The notes below the pieces were generated by a model. That model ran no database searches. It saw only the letters and a list, made by a program, of their open reading frames with translations, and was not told the DNA's origin. This document shows positions 17,228 to 26,634 of a stretch of 64,000 nt of DNA, one piece after another. The stretch is from assembly GCF_963877135.1 (NCBI RefSeq), contig NZ_CAWNSW010000125.1, positions 62,001-126,000 on the forward strand, read 5' to 3'. The position numbers were made by a program, and so were the translations under genes. Position 1 is the first letter of the stretch; every line of letters starts with the position of its first letter. Source of the stretch: Stenomitos frigidus_A (GTDB taxonomy: Bacteria > Cyanobacteriota > Cyanobacteriia > Leptolyngbyales > Leptolyngbyaceae).

Positions 17228-17617
17228 TTATGCGTCTTCATCCAGTTGGTCAATCTGCTTGAGGTGGATATGCTTGCGACCTAAGGAAATCTCAAATTCG
17301 TCACCGGGCTTTAGTTCCATCTGCTTGGTGTAAGCAGAACCGATCAGGAGATTGCCGTTGGACTGAACACTAATTCGGTAGCTTGCACTACGACCACCAC
17401 GACCGTTTGCGTTTTGCTTGCCATCCAGCTCAATGCCTTCAGCGTCAATCAACGCATTCAGGAACTTCATCATGTTGACCCGCTCTACACCGTTTTTTGT
17501 CACCGTGTAGTAGCCGCACTCCCGCGCTTTTTCTTCCTTGCTGTGATGCTCTAACTCTTTCACTTTTTTGAGCAGTGCTTCACCCATAAGAGGCTCAATT
17601 TTTTTCTTTTTACTCAT
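17228..17617 (-). CDS. abrB: Cyanobacterial AbrB-family transcriptional regulator (cyAbrB1/CalA type)
   Basis: A 129-residue regulator from ATG 17617 (MSKKKKIEPLMGEALLKKVK). Cyanobacterial AbrB proteins carry the AbrB-like domain at the C-terminus, here QSNGNLLIGSAYTKQMELKP then GDEFEISLGRKHIHLKQI. The N-terminal part (KARECGYYTVTKNGVERVNM) is typical of the essential cyAbrB1 paralogue rather than cyAbrB2. Members bind broadly and influence carbon/nitrogen balance, hydrogenase and stress genes. The downstream 36-codon mini-gene starts directly after its stop codon. Confidence 0.9.
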   Translation of the reverse strand: MSKKKKIEPLMGEALLKKVKELEHHSKEEKARECGYYTVTKNGVERVNMMKFLNALIDAEGIELDGKQNANGRGGRSASYRISVQSNGNLLIGSAYTKQMELKPGDEFEISLGRKHIHLKQIDQLDEDA

Positions 17618-18063
17618 CAACTTAGCTCGGAATTATATGGAGTAGCTCTCAGATTGACTGACATCGGCCAGAAGGTAAATGCTTTAACTGCTTTCCTACC
17701 TATCAAATCATAGTACACCGTCTGTATGTTTTTTTTCATACCCTATCTGCTAATTCACTTGGCTAATTTACTGCGGAGTGAATGCGATCGTTACTAATCA
17801 CTAAGCAGACTGATCCACTGACAGTAATTGTTCAAAGCATGTAACGATTGGGTGAAATGCAGAGCAGTTCCTTCAGCATTGCTCTGAAAGGTTTTCGTTG
17901 CTATTGCAATCGTTCTCGGTTAAGCCCTGATGGAGGGAAGTTACAGGCGACGCAATCTTTGACTCCGCAGGCTCAACGAAGCAGTCGTTTGACCTCTGGT
18001 GGCACCTGTTGGGCGCTTACATCACCAACAGATTCTGCCTGTTCAACGACTGCTTTAAACTAA
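17618..18063. other. Gene-free region with a nested inverted repeat (17979-18055)
   Basis: No credible gene. At 17979-17989 and 18045-18055 lie perfect 11-bp arms (AAGCAGTCGTT / AACGACTGCTT), enclosing a second perfect pair (CTGTTGG / CCAACAG). Together they would fold into a two-tier stem in RNA. A 71-codon frame through it has no homology signs. Confidence 0.5.
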
Positions 18064-18110
18064 CAAAAAGAAAAGGAGGGCAGAAGACTTTTCGGTCTCT
18101 TTACCCTCCT
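18064..18110 (-). terminator. Rho-independent terminator of the Spy-like gene
   Basis: Read on the minus strand, a hairpin with GGAGGG/CCCTCC arms (18074-18080 with 18104-18110, extended inside by an AGAGAC pairing) is followed by TTTTCTTTTTG. It lies about 85 bp after the stop of the gene at 18196. Confidence 0.75.
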
Positions 18111-18195
18111 CCTCTCTGAGTACTTCTCTTGAAGCCAGCAGTGCCTTGCTAAAGTCATGCGTCGCTAGCTCACAGGTCAAATACAAACTCTCAGC

Positions 18196-18648
18196 TTACT
18201 GAGCCGGTTGCTGACGGTTTTGCTGCCGCTGCTGCCGTTGCTGCTCTAGCTGTTGCCGCTGCTCAGGCGTGAAAACGGCAGCCATCTTTTGCTTCGCATC
18301 CTGACGGATAGCTTTGATTTTAGCTTTTTGGTCAGCGGTTAGATTGAGGGATGCCCACAGGCCACGGGCTTTTTGTCCCTGTTGCCCTTGTTGCCTCTGC
18401 TGTTTAGCAGCCGCTAGCTGATCTTTTTGCTCCTGCGTCAGGATGGACTCAATCTGGCTACGGGTCGACTCACGAATTTGCTTGAGTTGCACTTTCTGAT
18501 CGGCAGTCAGATTCAGGTTAACGCCACGTTTTTGATGCCGCTCAGCAGGAACAGTCGGAGTTTGAGCGACGACAGGCAGCATGGGCACCGCGTAGGACAA
18601 CGCGAGTGCTAAGGCTCCGGGTAGGAGTAAGGAGCGTTTCATGTTCAT
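18196..18648 (-). CDS. Periplasmic Spy/CpxP-like LTXXQ protein
   Basis: About 150 residues from ATG 18648 (MNMKRSLLLPGALALALSYA), beginning with a clear signal peptide that ends near VAQT. The mature part contains two LTADQK motifs (NLTADQKVQLKQIRE and NLTADQKAKIKAIRQ) and further LTQEQKDQL and FTPEQRQQL segments, the pattern of the Spy/CpxP chaperone-like fold. The C-terminus is a Gln/Arg-rich low-complexity tail. Such proteins buffer envelope stress or metal exposure. The upstream frame from 18702 is rejected because it would bury the signal peptide. Confidence 0.82.
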   Translation of the reverse strand: MNMKRSLLLPGALALALSYAVPMLPVVAQTPTVPAERHQKRGVNLNLTADQKVQLKQIRESTRSQIESILTQEQKDQLAAAKQQRQQGQQGQKARGLWASLNLTADQKAKIKAIRQDAKQKMAAVFTPEQRQQLEQQRQQRQQNRQQPAQ

Positions 18649-18986
18649 AGTGCGGTTGTGTACCTTGAAATGATCTGGGTTAAGGAGAAAACACTGAAGC
18701 ATCAGTTATATATCCTTAGACCACTCATCGTTTCAGAAGGTTCAACGCAGGTTAAGACTCAAGCAGAACGTCCTAAGGACTTGTTAAGAAATATAGCTGT
18801 TGTCACCAAGCTTAGGACATTGGGATCAAAGGGGGAGTGGGGCGTGCCCCCAGCCAGGGGTTACACCCCTGCACCCCGTCCTAACCAGCATGGCTATAGC
18901 TATAACTGCACATTTTGATTGAGCTCTCAGCGTTCAGCACTGAGAGAAAGCTAATCGCTGACGGCTGAACGCTTAAAACCATGAGG
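18649..18986. other. Intergenic region with several short palindromes
   Basis: Contains GGGGCGTGCCCC and CAGGGGT-tac-ACCCCTG hairpins at about 18838-18877, and a 10-bp inverted repeat AGCGTTCAGC (18929-18938) with its complement at 18964-18973. The latter belongs to the TCAGCGTTCAGC filler that also appears near 24830 and 35835. No gene seen. Confidence 0.55.
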
Positions 18987-20522
18987 TTATTTCTGTACAG
19001 CCCCTAAGGTGGTGATGTAAAGGACAGCCTCATCGCTCGGAATACCCAACACTTCGTTCACCTGGTCGTCAAAGAAACCAGCGATGCCGCTGACACCTAG
19101 TCCAAGCTGAGTGGCTGCCAGGTTGAGCCGTTGCCCTAAATGTCCGGCATCGGTGTGAAGGTAGCGATAAACGCGATCGCCATAGGCCGCGATCGCCACC
19201 TTAAGGTCTGCTGTGTGGAACAGAACCGCTCCAGCATCGCGACCCAGATCTTGTTGCAAACAGAGAAAGTGTAATTCTTGGCGGAAGTTTTTGAAGCGAA
19301 TTTGGCGAAGCTCGTGCGTTTTCGGCGCATAGTAATAGCACCCTTCCTCTAAGCCAGTCACTGAAGACACAACGATAAACGTTTCCACCAGACTCAAATC
19401 GAAATAATCAGGTGAGCCATCTAACCCCTGATCGATATAGTGCTGAGGCTGGTAGGTAAAGTCAAGCAAAGCGATGAGCTCCTCAAACGTCAGAGCAGCA
19501 CCACTATAGGCACGGGTGGAACGCCGCCTGAGTATCGTCGTTTCTAAGTGTTCCAGCTGATTTCCCCAGTTGATCGGTGGGGTTTGCGTAGACACCTTGA
19601 GACAAAAGGGAAAGTTATATTTATCAGTTCGCTGTACTTGTGACGTTGCAGGCTTCCAGTTCACCTTCACGGTGGTATCGAGGGGCAATTGAGTCGCTTG
19701 ATGCAAATAGCTAAGCAGTTGCCCCTCTGGAATCGGCGGATAGTAGCGCTGTGTTGTTGCAGCTAGAGCAGTGCGCGCCAGGGAGAGATTTTGTTTCACT
19801 TCCAGCAAATCGGCAAGGGGCAGGATGGCGATCGCCCCTTCTTGCTCTGCATCGAGATAAAGCAGTTGCTGCATGGCTTCGTCCATAAAGCCACCAATCA
19901 GGTGCGGACGATAATCATTGAGTGTACAGGCCAATTCAATGTTGCCCAGTAAATGCCCCGTATCCAGACAAATGCGCCGATAGGCACGATCTTGATAGCG
20001 CCAGGCCGATCGCTGAAAGACGGCTGTTGTCACTAGAGCAAGCTGGGTGTTTTCTAGCACAGGGTGCCAGTAGCAAGCGGTTTGCAGCTTAGTCCAGACA
20101 TCGCTTTCCCAAAAATGCATTAAGGAGTGAGTGTAAGCCTGGTAGTTGTAAAGCCCGGCTGGCAACAAGGGGGTGCCGCGCGAGATCAGGTAAAGCTCAG
20201 CAGGATAAAGTCCACCAGCAGAAGGAGACGCTCTTAAGTAGTGAGGGTTGCCTGGTGTGGGGATCCGTCCGGTTAACCCATAGCTACAGAGCAACAATCG
20301 CGCTAGCCGCTGCCACCAAAGCTTAGCTGGGTCATTGCTAAAGGCTGTTGCGTCATCGTTCAGGTAGGGCTTCAAATCAATCGAAGTACCAATCTTATAC
20401 TCTTTGAACGGCAGCGGCTGTTGGCTCCAATCGAGCGGCGGCTGTTTTGCGTTGATGGTTTCAGGGTTGTATTTTGTCCGCTCGTGATAGTGCTGGGCGA
20501 TCGACGCGGTTAAGTCCGACAT
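18987..20522 (-). CDS. SagB-type tandem nitroreductase-fold oxidoreductase
   Basis: A 511-residue protein with two nitroreductase-like halves. The N-terminal half carries LRASPSAGGLYPAELYLISR and YRRICLDTGHLLGNIELACT. The C-terminal half carries ILRRRSTRAYSGAALTFEEL, YRYLHTDAGHLGQRLNLAAT and the closing GLGVSGIAGFFDDQVNEVLG. SagB/ThcOx enzymes are FMN-dependent azoline dehydrogenases in peptide natural-product clusters, but cyanobacteria also have stand-alone tandem forms. No cyclodehydratase or precursor peptide is visible nearby, so the substrate is open. No signal peptide. Confidence 0.85.
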   Translation of the reverse strand: MSDLTASIAQHYHERTKYNPETINAKQPPLDWSQQPLPFKEYKIGTSIDLKPYLNDDATAFSNDPAKLWWQRLARLLLCSYGLTGRIPTPGNPHYLRASPSAGGLYPAELYLISRGTPLLPAGLYNYQAYTHSLMHFWESDVWTKLQTACYWHPVLENTQLALVTTAVFQRSAWRYQDRAYRRICLDTGHLLGNIELACTLNDYRPHLIGGFMDEAMQQLLYLDAEQEGAIAILPLADLLEVKQNLSLARTALAATTQRYYPPIPEGQLLSYLHQATQLPLDTTVKVNWKPATSQVQRTDKYNFPFCLKVSTQTPPINWGNQLEHLETTILRRRSTRAYSGAALTFEELIALLDFTYQPQHYIDQGLDGSPDYFDLSLVETFIVVSSVTGLEEGCYYYAPKTHELRQIRFKNFRQELHFLCLQQDLGRDAGAVLFHTADLKVAIAAYGDRVYRYLHTDAGHLGQRLNLAATQLGLGVSGIAGFFDDQVNEVLGIPSDEAVLYITTLGAVQK

Positions 20523-20597
20523 AACGGTTGCGGAAGAATGCGGCTCAGTCTCAATCTTGACATTCTCTTAGCTGAAAGCGCCACCTTCCCACACGTA

Positions 20598-21521
20598 TCA
20601 GCGCGATCGCAGTCGCGTTTCTGACCGTTGTTCAACAAAGACCTGGAGCTGCGATCGCCAGACTTGATACCCTTTCGCACTCAGATGCAGCCCATCTGTA
20701 CTCAACGTTGTGGACAGATCACCCTTCGCATCGGCAAAGTAGGGGTGCAAATCCAGGTAGTCAACGCCTTCCGCTTTCGCCATTGCTGCTAACGCTTGAT
20801 TCAGTTGGCGAATGTAACCGTTTGAAACCAACCCAAGATGGGGCAACCAAGGCACGGCTTGAGACTCCTTTGGCGCTGCGTGGTCATGAGGCGATGGTTG
20901 CGATCGCGGTAACCGACTACCCGCATGAGGCAAAATTGATTGCACCACAATCCGCGCTTGCGGGTGCGCTACTTTCAGGTGAAGCACAATCTCACGGTAA
21001 TTTGCCAGCAGCGTTTCAGCGCTACGACCTCGAATCAAATCATTGATGCCAATCATCACAAACACTGTCTTTGGCTGTGTTTGATCAAACAATTGGAGCC
21101 GTCGTAACAAGCCGATCGACGTTTCGCCTGAAATCCCCTGGTTTAGCCAAACTTTTTCTGGAGGCAACAGTTCTGGCGGAAACCAAAGGCTGAGAGAGTC
21201 TCCTGCCAGAACCATCAGCTGTTTTGGATGTGACTCTGCCGCCACTTTTGCTTCTTGTCTCAGCAGAGTAACCCATTGTTCATACGTCAGTTGCCGACGC
21301 TGCACTGGCCCAGAGAATGATGATGCCCTGGTTGTATCCGCTTGCGCGGTTGAAGCATTGACCTGTGACAAACCGGCTAGGCCACTCCGGTGCAGCAGTA
21401 GGGCAGACGCAAGAAGCAGTCCGCTGATGCCGAACGACAGAGTCACCCAACCGGGAAAGGAAACGAAACGCCTAGACACTGGCTCAGATTTAACGTGATT
21501 TGAGTCAGATTGTAATGGCAA
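20598..21521 (-). CDS. SGNH/GDSL-family hydrolase, membrane-anchored or secreted
   Basis: A 307-residue protein with an N-terminal transmembrane anchor or signal (WVTLSFGISGLLLASALLLH). All four SGNH blocks are present: Ser in LAGDSLSLWF, Gly in NQGISGETS, Asn in IGINDLIRG, and the Asp/His pair in STDGLHLSAKGY. Likely a lipase, esterase or acyl transferase acting outside the cytoplasm, perhaps on cell wall or polysaccharide acyl groups. It starts 20 bp after the amt stop on the same strand, so read-through from amt is likely. Confidence 0.85.
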   Translation of the reverse strand: MPLQSDSNHVKSEPVSRRFVSFPGWVTLSFGISGLLLASALLLHRSGLAGLSQVNASTAQADTTRASSFSGPVQRRQLTYEQWVTLLRQEAKVAAESHPKQLMVLAGDSLSLWFPPELLPPEKVWLNQGISGETSIGLLRRLQLFDQTQPKTVFVMIGINDLIRGRSAETLLANYREIVLHLKVAHPQARIVVQSILPHAGSRLPRSQPSPHDHAAPKESQAVPWLPHLGLVSNGYIRQLNQALAAMAKAEGVDYLDLHPYFADAKGDLSTTLSTDGLHLSAKGYQVWRSQLQVFVEQRSETRLRSR

Positions 21522-21541
21522 TTTCAGTTTTTTTTGCTTCT

Positions 21542-23107
21542 CTAATCAGTCTGTTTGGCAAAAGAAATTTCGCCAACAATCTCTTCGCCATAAGCGCCCT
21601 CGCCATGCTCGTAGATGTCCAACCCTTCATCTTCAACTTCGGGCTTGACTCGTAGCTCCATGAAGAGCCCCAACACCTTGAGAATGACAAACGTACCAAC
21701 AGCAGCAATGATTGCAGCGATTAGCACCGCAATAATTTGAGTGACCAGCTGACCAGGATTGCCGTAGAAGACACCGTTATTACCAGCCGAGTTCACTGCC
21801 TTTGTGGCAAAAAAGCCAGTCAAAAGTGCGCCGACAGTACCACCAACACCGTGTACTGGGAAGGTGTCCAAAGAGTCGTCAAACTGTAGCTTCGCTTTCA
21901 AGTTGACAGCGAAGAAACAGGCTAGAGCCGTCAGAGCGCCGATAAAAATTGCAGACACTGGTGTGACAAAGCCAGCTGCGGGTGTAATGCCAACCAGCCC
22001 AGCAACAAAACCACTACCCAAGCCAACCGCTGTTGGCTTGCCCTTCAGAAACCACTCAGCTAAGAGCCATGCCAGGCCTGCTGCTGAAGTTGAAACCGTG
22101 GTCGAGACAAACGCTACCGTTGCCAAGCCGCCTGCACCAAGGGCACTGCCTGCATTAAAGCCGAACCAGCCGAACCACAGCATGCCAACACCTAACAGGA
22201 CAAACGGAACATTGTGAGGAATGACTGGCTTCGCCATCCAGTCTTTACGAGGACCAAGAACCCAAGCAGCAACCAACGCTGAGACACCAGAACTGATGTG
22301 TACGACCGTGCCACCCGCAAAATCCAAGGCACCCATCGCACCCAAGAACCCTCTACCCCAAACCATATGGGCTAGTGGCGAGTAAATGAAGGTAGACCAC
22401 AGGATGATAAACCAGAAGAATGCTTTGAACGAGATGCGCTCAACGATCGACCCCGAAACCAGCGCTACTGTAATGATGGCAAACATCATCTGGTAAACCA
22501 TGAACACTTGGTGTGGAATCGTTGGTGCAAAGCCAATCGGGTCAGGAGCATCAAAAGCAACGCCATTCAAACCCAACCAACCTAGCCCACCAATAAATTG
22601 CTCAATACCCTGAGCAAAGGTCTGCCCTTGAGCCAGGTCGACATCAAAGGCCAAGGTATAGCCCCAGAGAATCCAGGTGACGCCCACAATCGCCATCGCT
22701 ACCAGACTCATCATCATGGTATTGAGGACGTTGCGCGATCGCACCAGTCCACCATAGAAGAACGCTAACCCAGGGGTCATAAACAGCACCAGCGCTGAAG
22801 AGATCAGCATCCAAGCCGTATCACCCGTGTCGATTTTGGGTGGCGCAGCTGCAGCAGGTGCAGCTGCATCCTGAGCGACCGCAGGATCAATCAGAGCGCC
22901 TGTCAGTAGATGCACCAACGTCATGACTACTAAAGGCAGACCGAAGGCTAGAACCAATCTGCGTAGGGTCTTTTTATTTTGTTCGCTCGGCTCGGCGGCA
23001 GCCAGAATAGCAAGTTGCTGCCACAGGGAGGACAGCGATCGAGCAAAAGAGCTAGAAAGGCTCCGACGCTTATTCTTCGACCTCTTATGAAGCGTTAGTT
23101 TAGACAT
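21542..23107 (-). CDS. amt: Ammonium transporter Amt
   Basis: Imports ammonium through eleven transmembrane helices. The conserved core is complete: DTAWMLISSALVLFMTPGLA, FFYGGLVRSRNVL, the pore His in GGTVVHISSGVSALVAA and the second in DTFPVHGVGGTVGAL. The N-terminus (about 90 residues from Met 23107) is longer than usual, with a Ser/Lys/Arg-rich start and a hydrophobic helix before the mature region, perhaps a long signal sequence. Probably nitrogen-controlled, but I found no good NtcA site upstream. No glnB/glnK lies adjacent. Confidence 0.94.
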   Translation of the reverse strand: MSKLTLHKRSKNKRRSLSSSFARSLSSLWQQLAILAAAEPSEQNKKTLRRLVLAFGLPLVVMTLVHLLTGALIDPAVAQDAAAPAAAAPPKIDTGDTAWMLISSALVLFMTPGLAFFYGGLVRSRNVLNTMMMSLVAMAIVGVTWILWGYTLAFDVDLAQGQTFAQGIEQFIGGLGWLGLNGVAFDAPDPIGFAPTIPHQVFMVYQMMFAIITVALVSGSIVERISFKAFFWFIILWSTFIYSPLAHMVWGRGFLGAMGALDFAGGTVVHISSGVSALVAAWVLGPRKDWMAKPVIPHNVPFVLLGVGMLWFGWFGFNAGSALGAGGLATVAFVSTTVSTSAAGLAWLLAEWFLKGKPTAVGLGSGFVAGLVGITPAAGFVTPVSAIFIGALTALACFFAVNLKAKLQFDDSLDTFPVHGVGGTVGALLTGFFATKAVNSAGNNGVFYGNPGQLVTQIIAVLIAAIIAAVGTFVILKVLGLFMELRVKPEVEDEGLDIYEHGEGAYGEEIVGEISFAKQTD

Positions 23108-23116
23108 TTTTACCAA

Positions 23117-23649
23117 AAAATCCTTGCGAGAACGTCAATAGGAACATTAGGTGACTCACCGGGGCAGCTAAGTCAGAAGGTCACCCGGCAAAAGGGTTTG
23201 GCTTTGCTTGTATTACTCAGACCACTGGAAGATGGAACCCTTCAGTGAGCGTTTCTACGTGCTGCTGTTTGCCTTGGGCAAAGCAATTGAATCGCAAATT
23301 ACCCCATTTGAGGGATGAACTCTTAGGAGTGATTGCACCAATTCTAGGAAGGTGAATTCTGTATAACAGATAACATATCGACTTTGATGTTCGTTCCAGC
23401 TTTGGAGACGAGGAAGCCATGAGGACTGAAGCTTTGACTAGAAAGGGATCGCAAGGTGATCAAGAAAAAACTAGGAAATTGAAACATTTTTTGGATTTAG
23501 CGTTGATGAGACATTTCTCTCGCTAAACTCAACTTTCCACTCCAGCTGCACAGTCAGGCTTAGTGCCTCCTTCCATTACCCCTTCAGTAGATGCATTGTT
23601 GACCTTTTCCCCGATACTGAAGGAGGATTGCTCAACTCGGAGAGGAGAC
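23117..23649. other. Divergent amt/gshA intergenic region
   Basis: About 530 bp between two divergent genes, so it should contain both promoters. The part 23563-23649 is open in the gshA frame from a GTG, but the family N-terminus argues for the ATG at 23650. The nearest thing to an NtcA box is GTATAACAGATAAC (23361-23374), which lacks a proper TAC half and a suitably spaced -10. Confidence 0.5.
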
Positions 23650-24801
23650 ATGCTGCTGTCAAAAGGGTTTGAAGTTGAGATTTACACCAGCACCCCAGAA
23701 GGGGCGATCGTCGGTCTTTCTGACAAAATCGTGGCCGCATTGGATGGTTTTGTGCGGGAACCAGATAGCCGCAACGTTGAATACACCACTCCCCCTTGTT
23801 ACCGCTATGAGCGGTTGCTGTGCGATTTGGTGCGCCCTCGCCTACGCTTGCGAGACTACTTAAAGCAGTTAGGAAACTACACACTGATTCCGGGTAGTAC
23901 GCTTTCTTTAGGGGCGGTTGATCACTTTTGGCGATCCGATCCAGGCAATCCTTACCATAGCTACATCGAGCAAACGTATGGCACGAGTGTCGTCACTGCT
24001 AGCATTCATATTAATGTCGGCATCAGTGACCCAGAACTCTTGATGCGAGCCTGTCGCTTGATTCGAGTCGAAGCACCGCTCTACCTTGCGTTAAGCGCCT
24101 CTTCGCCCTTTCTGGCTGGTGCAGTCACGGGGTATCACTCTACCCGCTGGGGCATGTTTCCGAAAACACCTGCTCAGGTACCACTGTTTGAAAGTCATGC
24201 TCATTTCATTCAATGGACTGAGCAGCAGTTGGCAGCCGGAACCATGCAAAATGTGCGTCATCTCTGGTCATCTGTACGCCCAAACGGCGATCGTCGCCCG
24301 TATAACCTCAATCGCCTGGAACTGAGAATTTGCGATTTAGTCATTGATCCGATCGCGCTGCTTGCGATTACAGCACTATTAGAAGCTCGACTGATGCAAT
24401 TGATCGCCGACCCTACGCTCGATCCACTGCAAAACAGCCTCTTCCCATCAGCAACGCGGGCGCATGATCTAGCTAACCTTGCCGATGCCAACGAAAGTGC
24501 AGCGGCTCGCCATAGTCTGGATGCTGAACTACGCCACTGGAAAGATGGTAGCCCCATCATCGCAAGAGCATGGATCGAGCAGCTTTATCAGGAGGCTTGG
24601 ACGATCGCTAAAGAGCAGGGCTTTAGCTGCTTTCTCCTACCGCTCAAAAAAATTCTGCGCGAGGGCAACGAAGCTCAACGGTGGCTTAAACTTTACGAGC
24701 AGGGATTGGGAGTACAACCCATTATGGAGCAGGCCATTCAAGCTGCAGCCACTTACGAACTTACTCTGCAAGATGACCTTTGCCAGCCGCTTGTTGCTTA
24801 G
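23650..24801 (+). CDS. gshA: Glutamate-cysteine ligase, cyanobacterial type
   Basis: First enzyme of glutathione synthesis (ATP + Glu + Cys). The 383-residue product from ATG 23650 begins MLLSKGFEVEIYTSTPEG, the expected start of the cyanobacterial GshA family, with AGAGGAG just upstream. Conserved segments include REPDSRNVEYTTPPCYRY, HINVGISDPELLMRACRLIR, ASSPFLAGAVTGYHSTRW and RPYNLNRLELRICDLV. It appears monocistronic, divergent from amt. Confidence 0.92.
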   Translation: MLLSKGFEVEIYTSTPEGAIVGLSDKIVAALDGFVREPDSRNVEYTTPPCYRYERLLCDLVRPRLRLRDYLKQLGNYTLIPGSTLSLGAVDHFWRSDPGNPYHSYIEQTYGTSVVTASIHINVGISDPELLMRACRLIRVEAPLYLALSASSPFLAGAVTGYHSTRWGMFPKTPAQVPLFESHAHFIQWTEQQLAAGTMQNVRHLWSSVRPNGDRRPYNLNRLELRICDLVIDPIALLAITALLEARLMQLIADPTLDPLQNSLFPSATRAHDLANLADANESAAARHSLDAELRHWKDGSPIIARAWIEQLYQEAWTIAKEQGFSCFLLPLKKILREGNEAQRWLKLYEQGLGVQPIMEQAIQAAATYELTLQDDLCQPLVA

Positions 24802-25169
24802 GACTGGTTAAAAACCACTAGTGATGAGCGTTCAGCGATGAAGGCAGAACGGGTCGCTTAAGTAGTGACCCGGGCAAGTTTATATTCGAACTAGCACTGC
24901 ACGAGCGTTCGTTGGTTGACCCTGTCTTTGAGGGAGAACAACTGCCTGAAGCTGAAAAGGCTGCTGTTTACAAACGGCGAGCGCCGCCCACCTCTTTTTG
25001 TATAATAAAAAACACTTTCAGCCCTATCCTCCCTCCGGACGATAACAAAGCGAGATCAAAATCTTTGAGCACATTAGCTGGTGCTACAAAGATTAAAAAA
25101 AGCTATCAATCGCGTTTTTTGCCTGATCACTGCAATAACGCTTAACGCCCCAAAAAATGCTGCGGATAC
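24802..25169. other. Gene-free region between gshA and trmL
   Basis: About 370 bp. One 77-codon frame (24912-25145) lacks a ribosome site and shows no recognisable pattern. Near 24825 there is a short GAGCGTTCAGCGATG filler sequence. Nothing else is seen. Confidence 0.5.
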
Positions 25170-25631
25170 ATGCTTAGAGTCGTTTTAGTTCATCCACAGA
25201 TCCCGCCAAACACAGGCAATATCGCTCGTACATGTGCTGCTACCGAAACCGAGCTGCACCTCGTTGGGCCACTCGGTTTCGAGATTAGCGATCGTTACCT
25301 TAAACGTGCAGGCTTAGACTACTGGCCCTACGTCAACCTGCAGTATCACGCGTCGATCGAAGTGTTTCAAGGTGTCCAGCAGAGGCAGGGTGGTCGCTGC
25401 ATAGGCTTTAGCACTTCTGGACGCTGCAGCTATAGTAAGTTTGCTTTTCAGCCTTTAGACTGGCTCCTGTTTGGCAGCGAGACTCAAGGGTTGCCGACCG
25501 ACGTACTTGCCACTTGTGACGAGACGGTTCACATTCCCATGTCAAGTCAGCATGTCCGGAGCCTTAACCTTTCCGTCAGTGCTGCTGTCGGGCTATTCGA
25601 GGCACAGCGACAACTAGGGTACTTAGGGTAG
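25170..25631 (+). CDS. trmL: tRNA (cytidine(34)-2'-O)-methyltransferase TrmL
   Basis: A minimal SPOUT-class methyltransferase of 153 residues that uses S-adenosylmethionine to methylate the wobble nucleotide of tRNA-Leu isoacceptors. Motifs: VLVHPQIPPNTGNIARTCAA at the N-terminus, LFGSETQGLP in the SAM-binding knot and the closing HIPMSSQHVRSLNLSVSAAV. Length and knot are standard for TrmL rather than the longer TrmH. Confidence 0.93.
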   Translation: MLRVVLVHPQIPPNTGNIARTCAATETELHLVGPLGFEISDRYLKRAGLDYWPYVNLQYHASIEVFQGVQQRQGGRCIGFSTSGRCSYSKFAFQPLDWLLFGSETQGLPTDVLATCDETVHIPMSSQHVRSLNLSVSAAVGLFEAQRQLGYLG

Positions 25632-26634
25632 TTTGTGTTGCTAGAACCCGTGTCTCTAAAGCACGTAAAAGGCTCTAGATAATAGCTCACGTTCTTTTGC
25701 TACTTAACTTAAGAACAAGAATTTAATCACTCCCACATTTCCATAGTGGCGCAAGGTCGTGCGCCACTACCTGCAGACAATTAGCCGATTTTATTTAATC
25801 CATACTCCTTAGTCAAAGTGTCAGGCAGACCCAATCCTGCATAAACCTACCGAATAAGTAACACCAAGCGCGTATATGAGCATCTAGAAATGAACTACTT
25901 GTAATGACTCTAAGTCACAGAAAGGAGACCAGCTGGCCTGATCTGGAGCAAAAAAGTAATCAATCAAGCATATGACTACAGCATCTCTATGTAATAAGAA
26001 ATTTCTATAACTAAAAGACGAAATTTACCAGGCAGCATACACGTGCTTTTTTACTGCTGAACATCGTTACAGGCAGTAACTACAGCGTCCCTCGAAAGCT
26101 GTAGACACTATATCTATGCCAGTAAGCGATGAAAGTCGCAACTGCTAATTGTGATAAGGTACACAATTTCACGGTTGTTGGTCTGCTTAATTTCGACCTA
26201 TTCTTGTTTAGAAAATAGTTGCGATTGCTACCTGAGTCCATTTCTTGGATGCATCGAAAAGCTTACCAGCAAGCCGTTTGTTGGTTTACCTCAACGCGGA
26301 GCTCGGTCTCCTTAAGTCAGGTAAGCTTGATTTCATGAGAAGGGTGTTTGTCTTCCCAAAAAGTTGACGCATCCGCCTTGAAAAGCTCAATAGGAAGGAC
26401 TTTATAGAACGCTGACGATCATTCATAAAGAGCAATCAAAGGTTTTTTCAACACTGATTGTAGATTTTTGGGGTTGTGTTAACTTGTCTAAATTGAGAAA
26501 GCAGGGTAATCTTGCCTAAGTGTTTGCCGCCAGTGATCCAGATCGCTTTACCATGTGATTTCTATCATTGACAGATGGCAGACAGATATGACTCAAGGAC
26601 AGTTAAACGCTGGACATTTTAGGAGGTCGTTTTT
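25632..26634. other. 1-kb gene-free region upstream of the LysM/M23 gene
   Basis: AT-rich relative to its neighbours and closed in all frames. It includes the hairpin at 25744-25769. I looked for a c-di-AMP (ydaO-type) riboswitch, which often precedes cell-wall lytic genes, and did not find its core motifs. The length and the strong ribosome site at the end suggest a long regulatory leader or an unrecognised small RNA. Confidence 0.5.
25744..25769. repeat. 26-bp inverted repeat TAGTGGCGCA-N6-TGCGCCACTA
   Basis: Perfect 10-bp arms with a 6-nt loop, 113 bp after trmL. There is no T-tract on either side, so it is probably a dispersed palindrome rather than a terminator. Confidence 0.7.

Noticed and set aside
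17848..18063. 71-codon plus-strand frame
   Set aside because: It runs through the inverted repeat, has no homology signs and is explained by the palindromic structure.
23361..23374. Possible NtcA box upstream of amt (GTATAACAGATAAC)
   Set aside because: Only one half matches GTA-N8-TAC, and the best -10 (TAGAAT on the minus strand) is 14 bp away rather than about 22.
24912..25145. 77-codon frame between gshA and trmL
   Set aside because: No ribosome site, odd composition and no recognisable family; more likely chance.
25744..25769. Terminator for trmL
   Set aside because: Strong hairpin but no T-tract on either strand and more than 110 bp from the stop.
26150..26630. c-di-AMP riboswitch before the LysM/M23 gene
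   Set aside because: The conserved core elements of the ydaO class were not found by eye.
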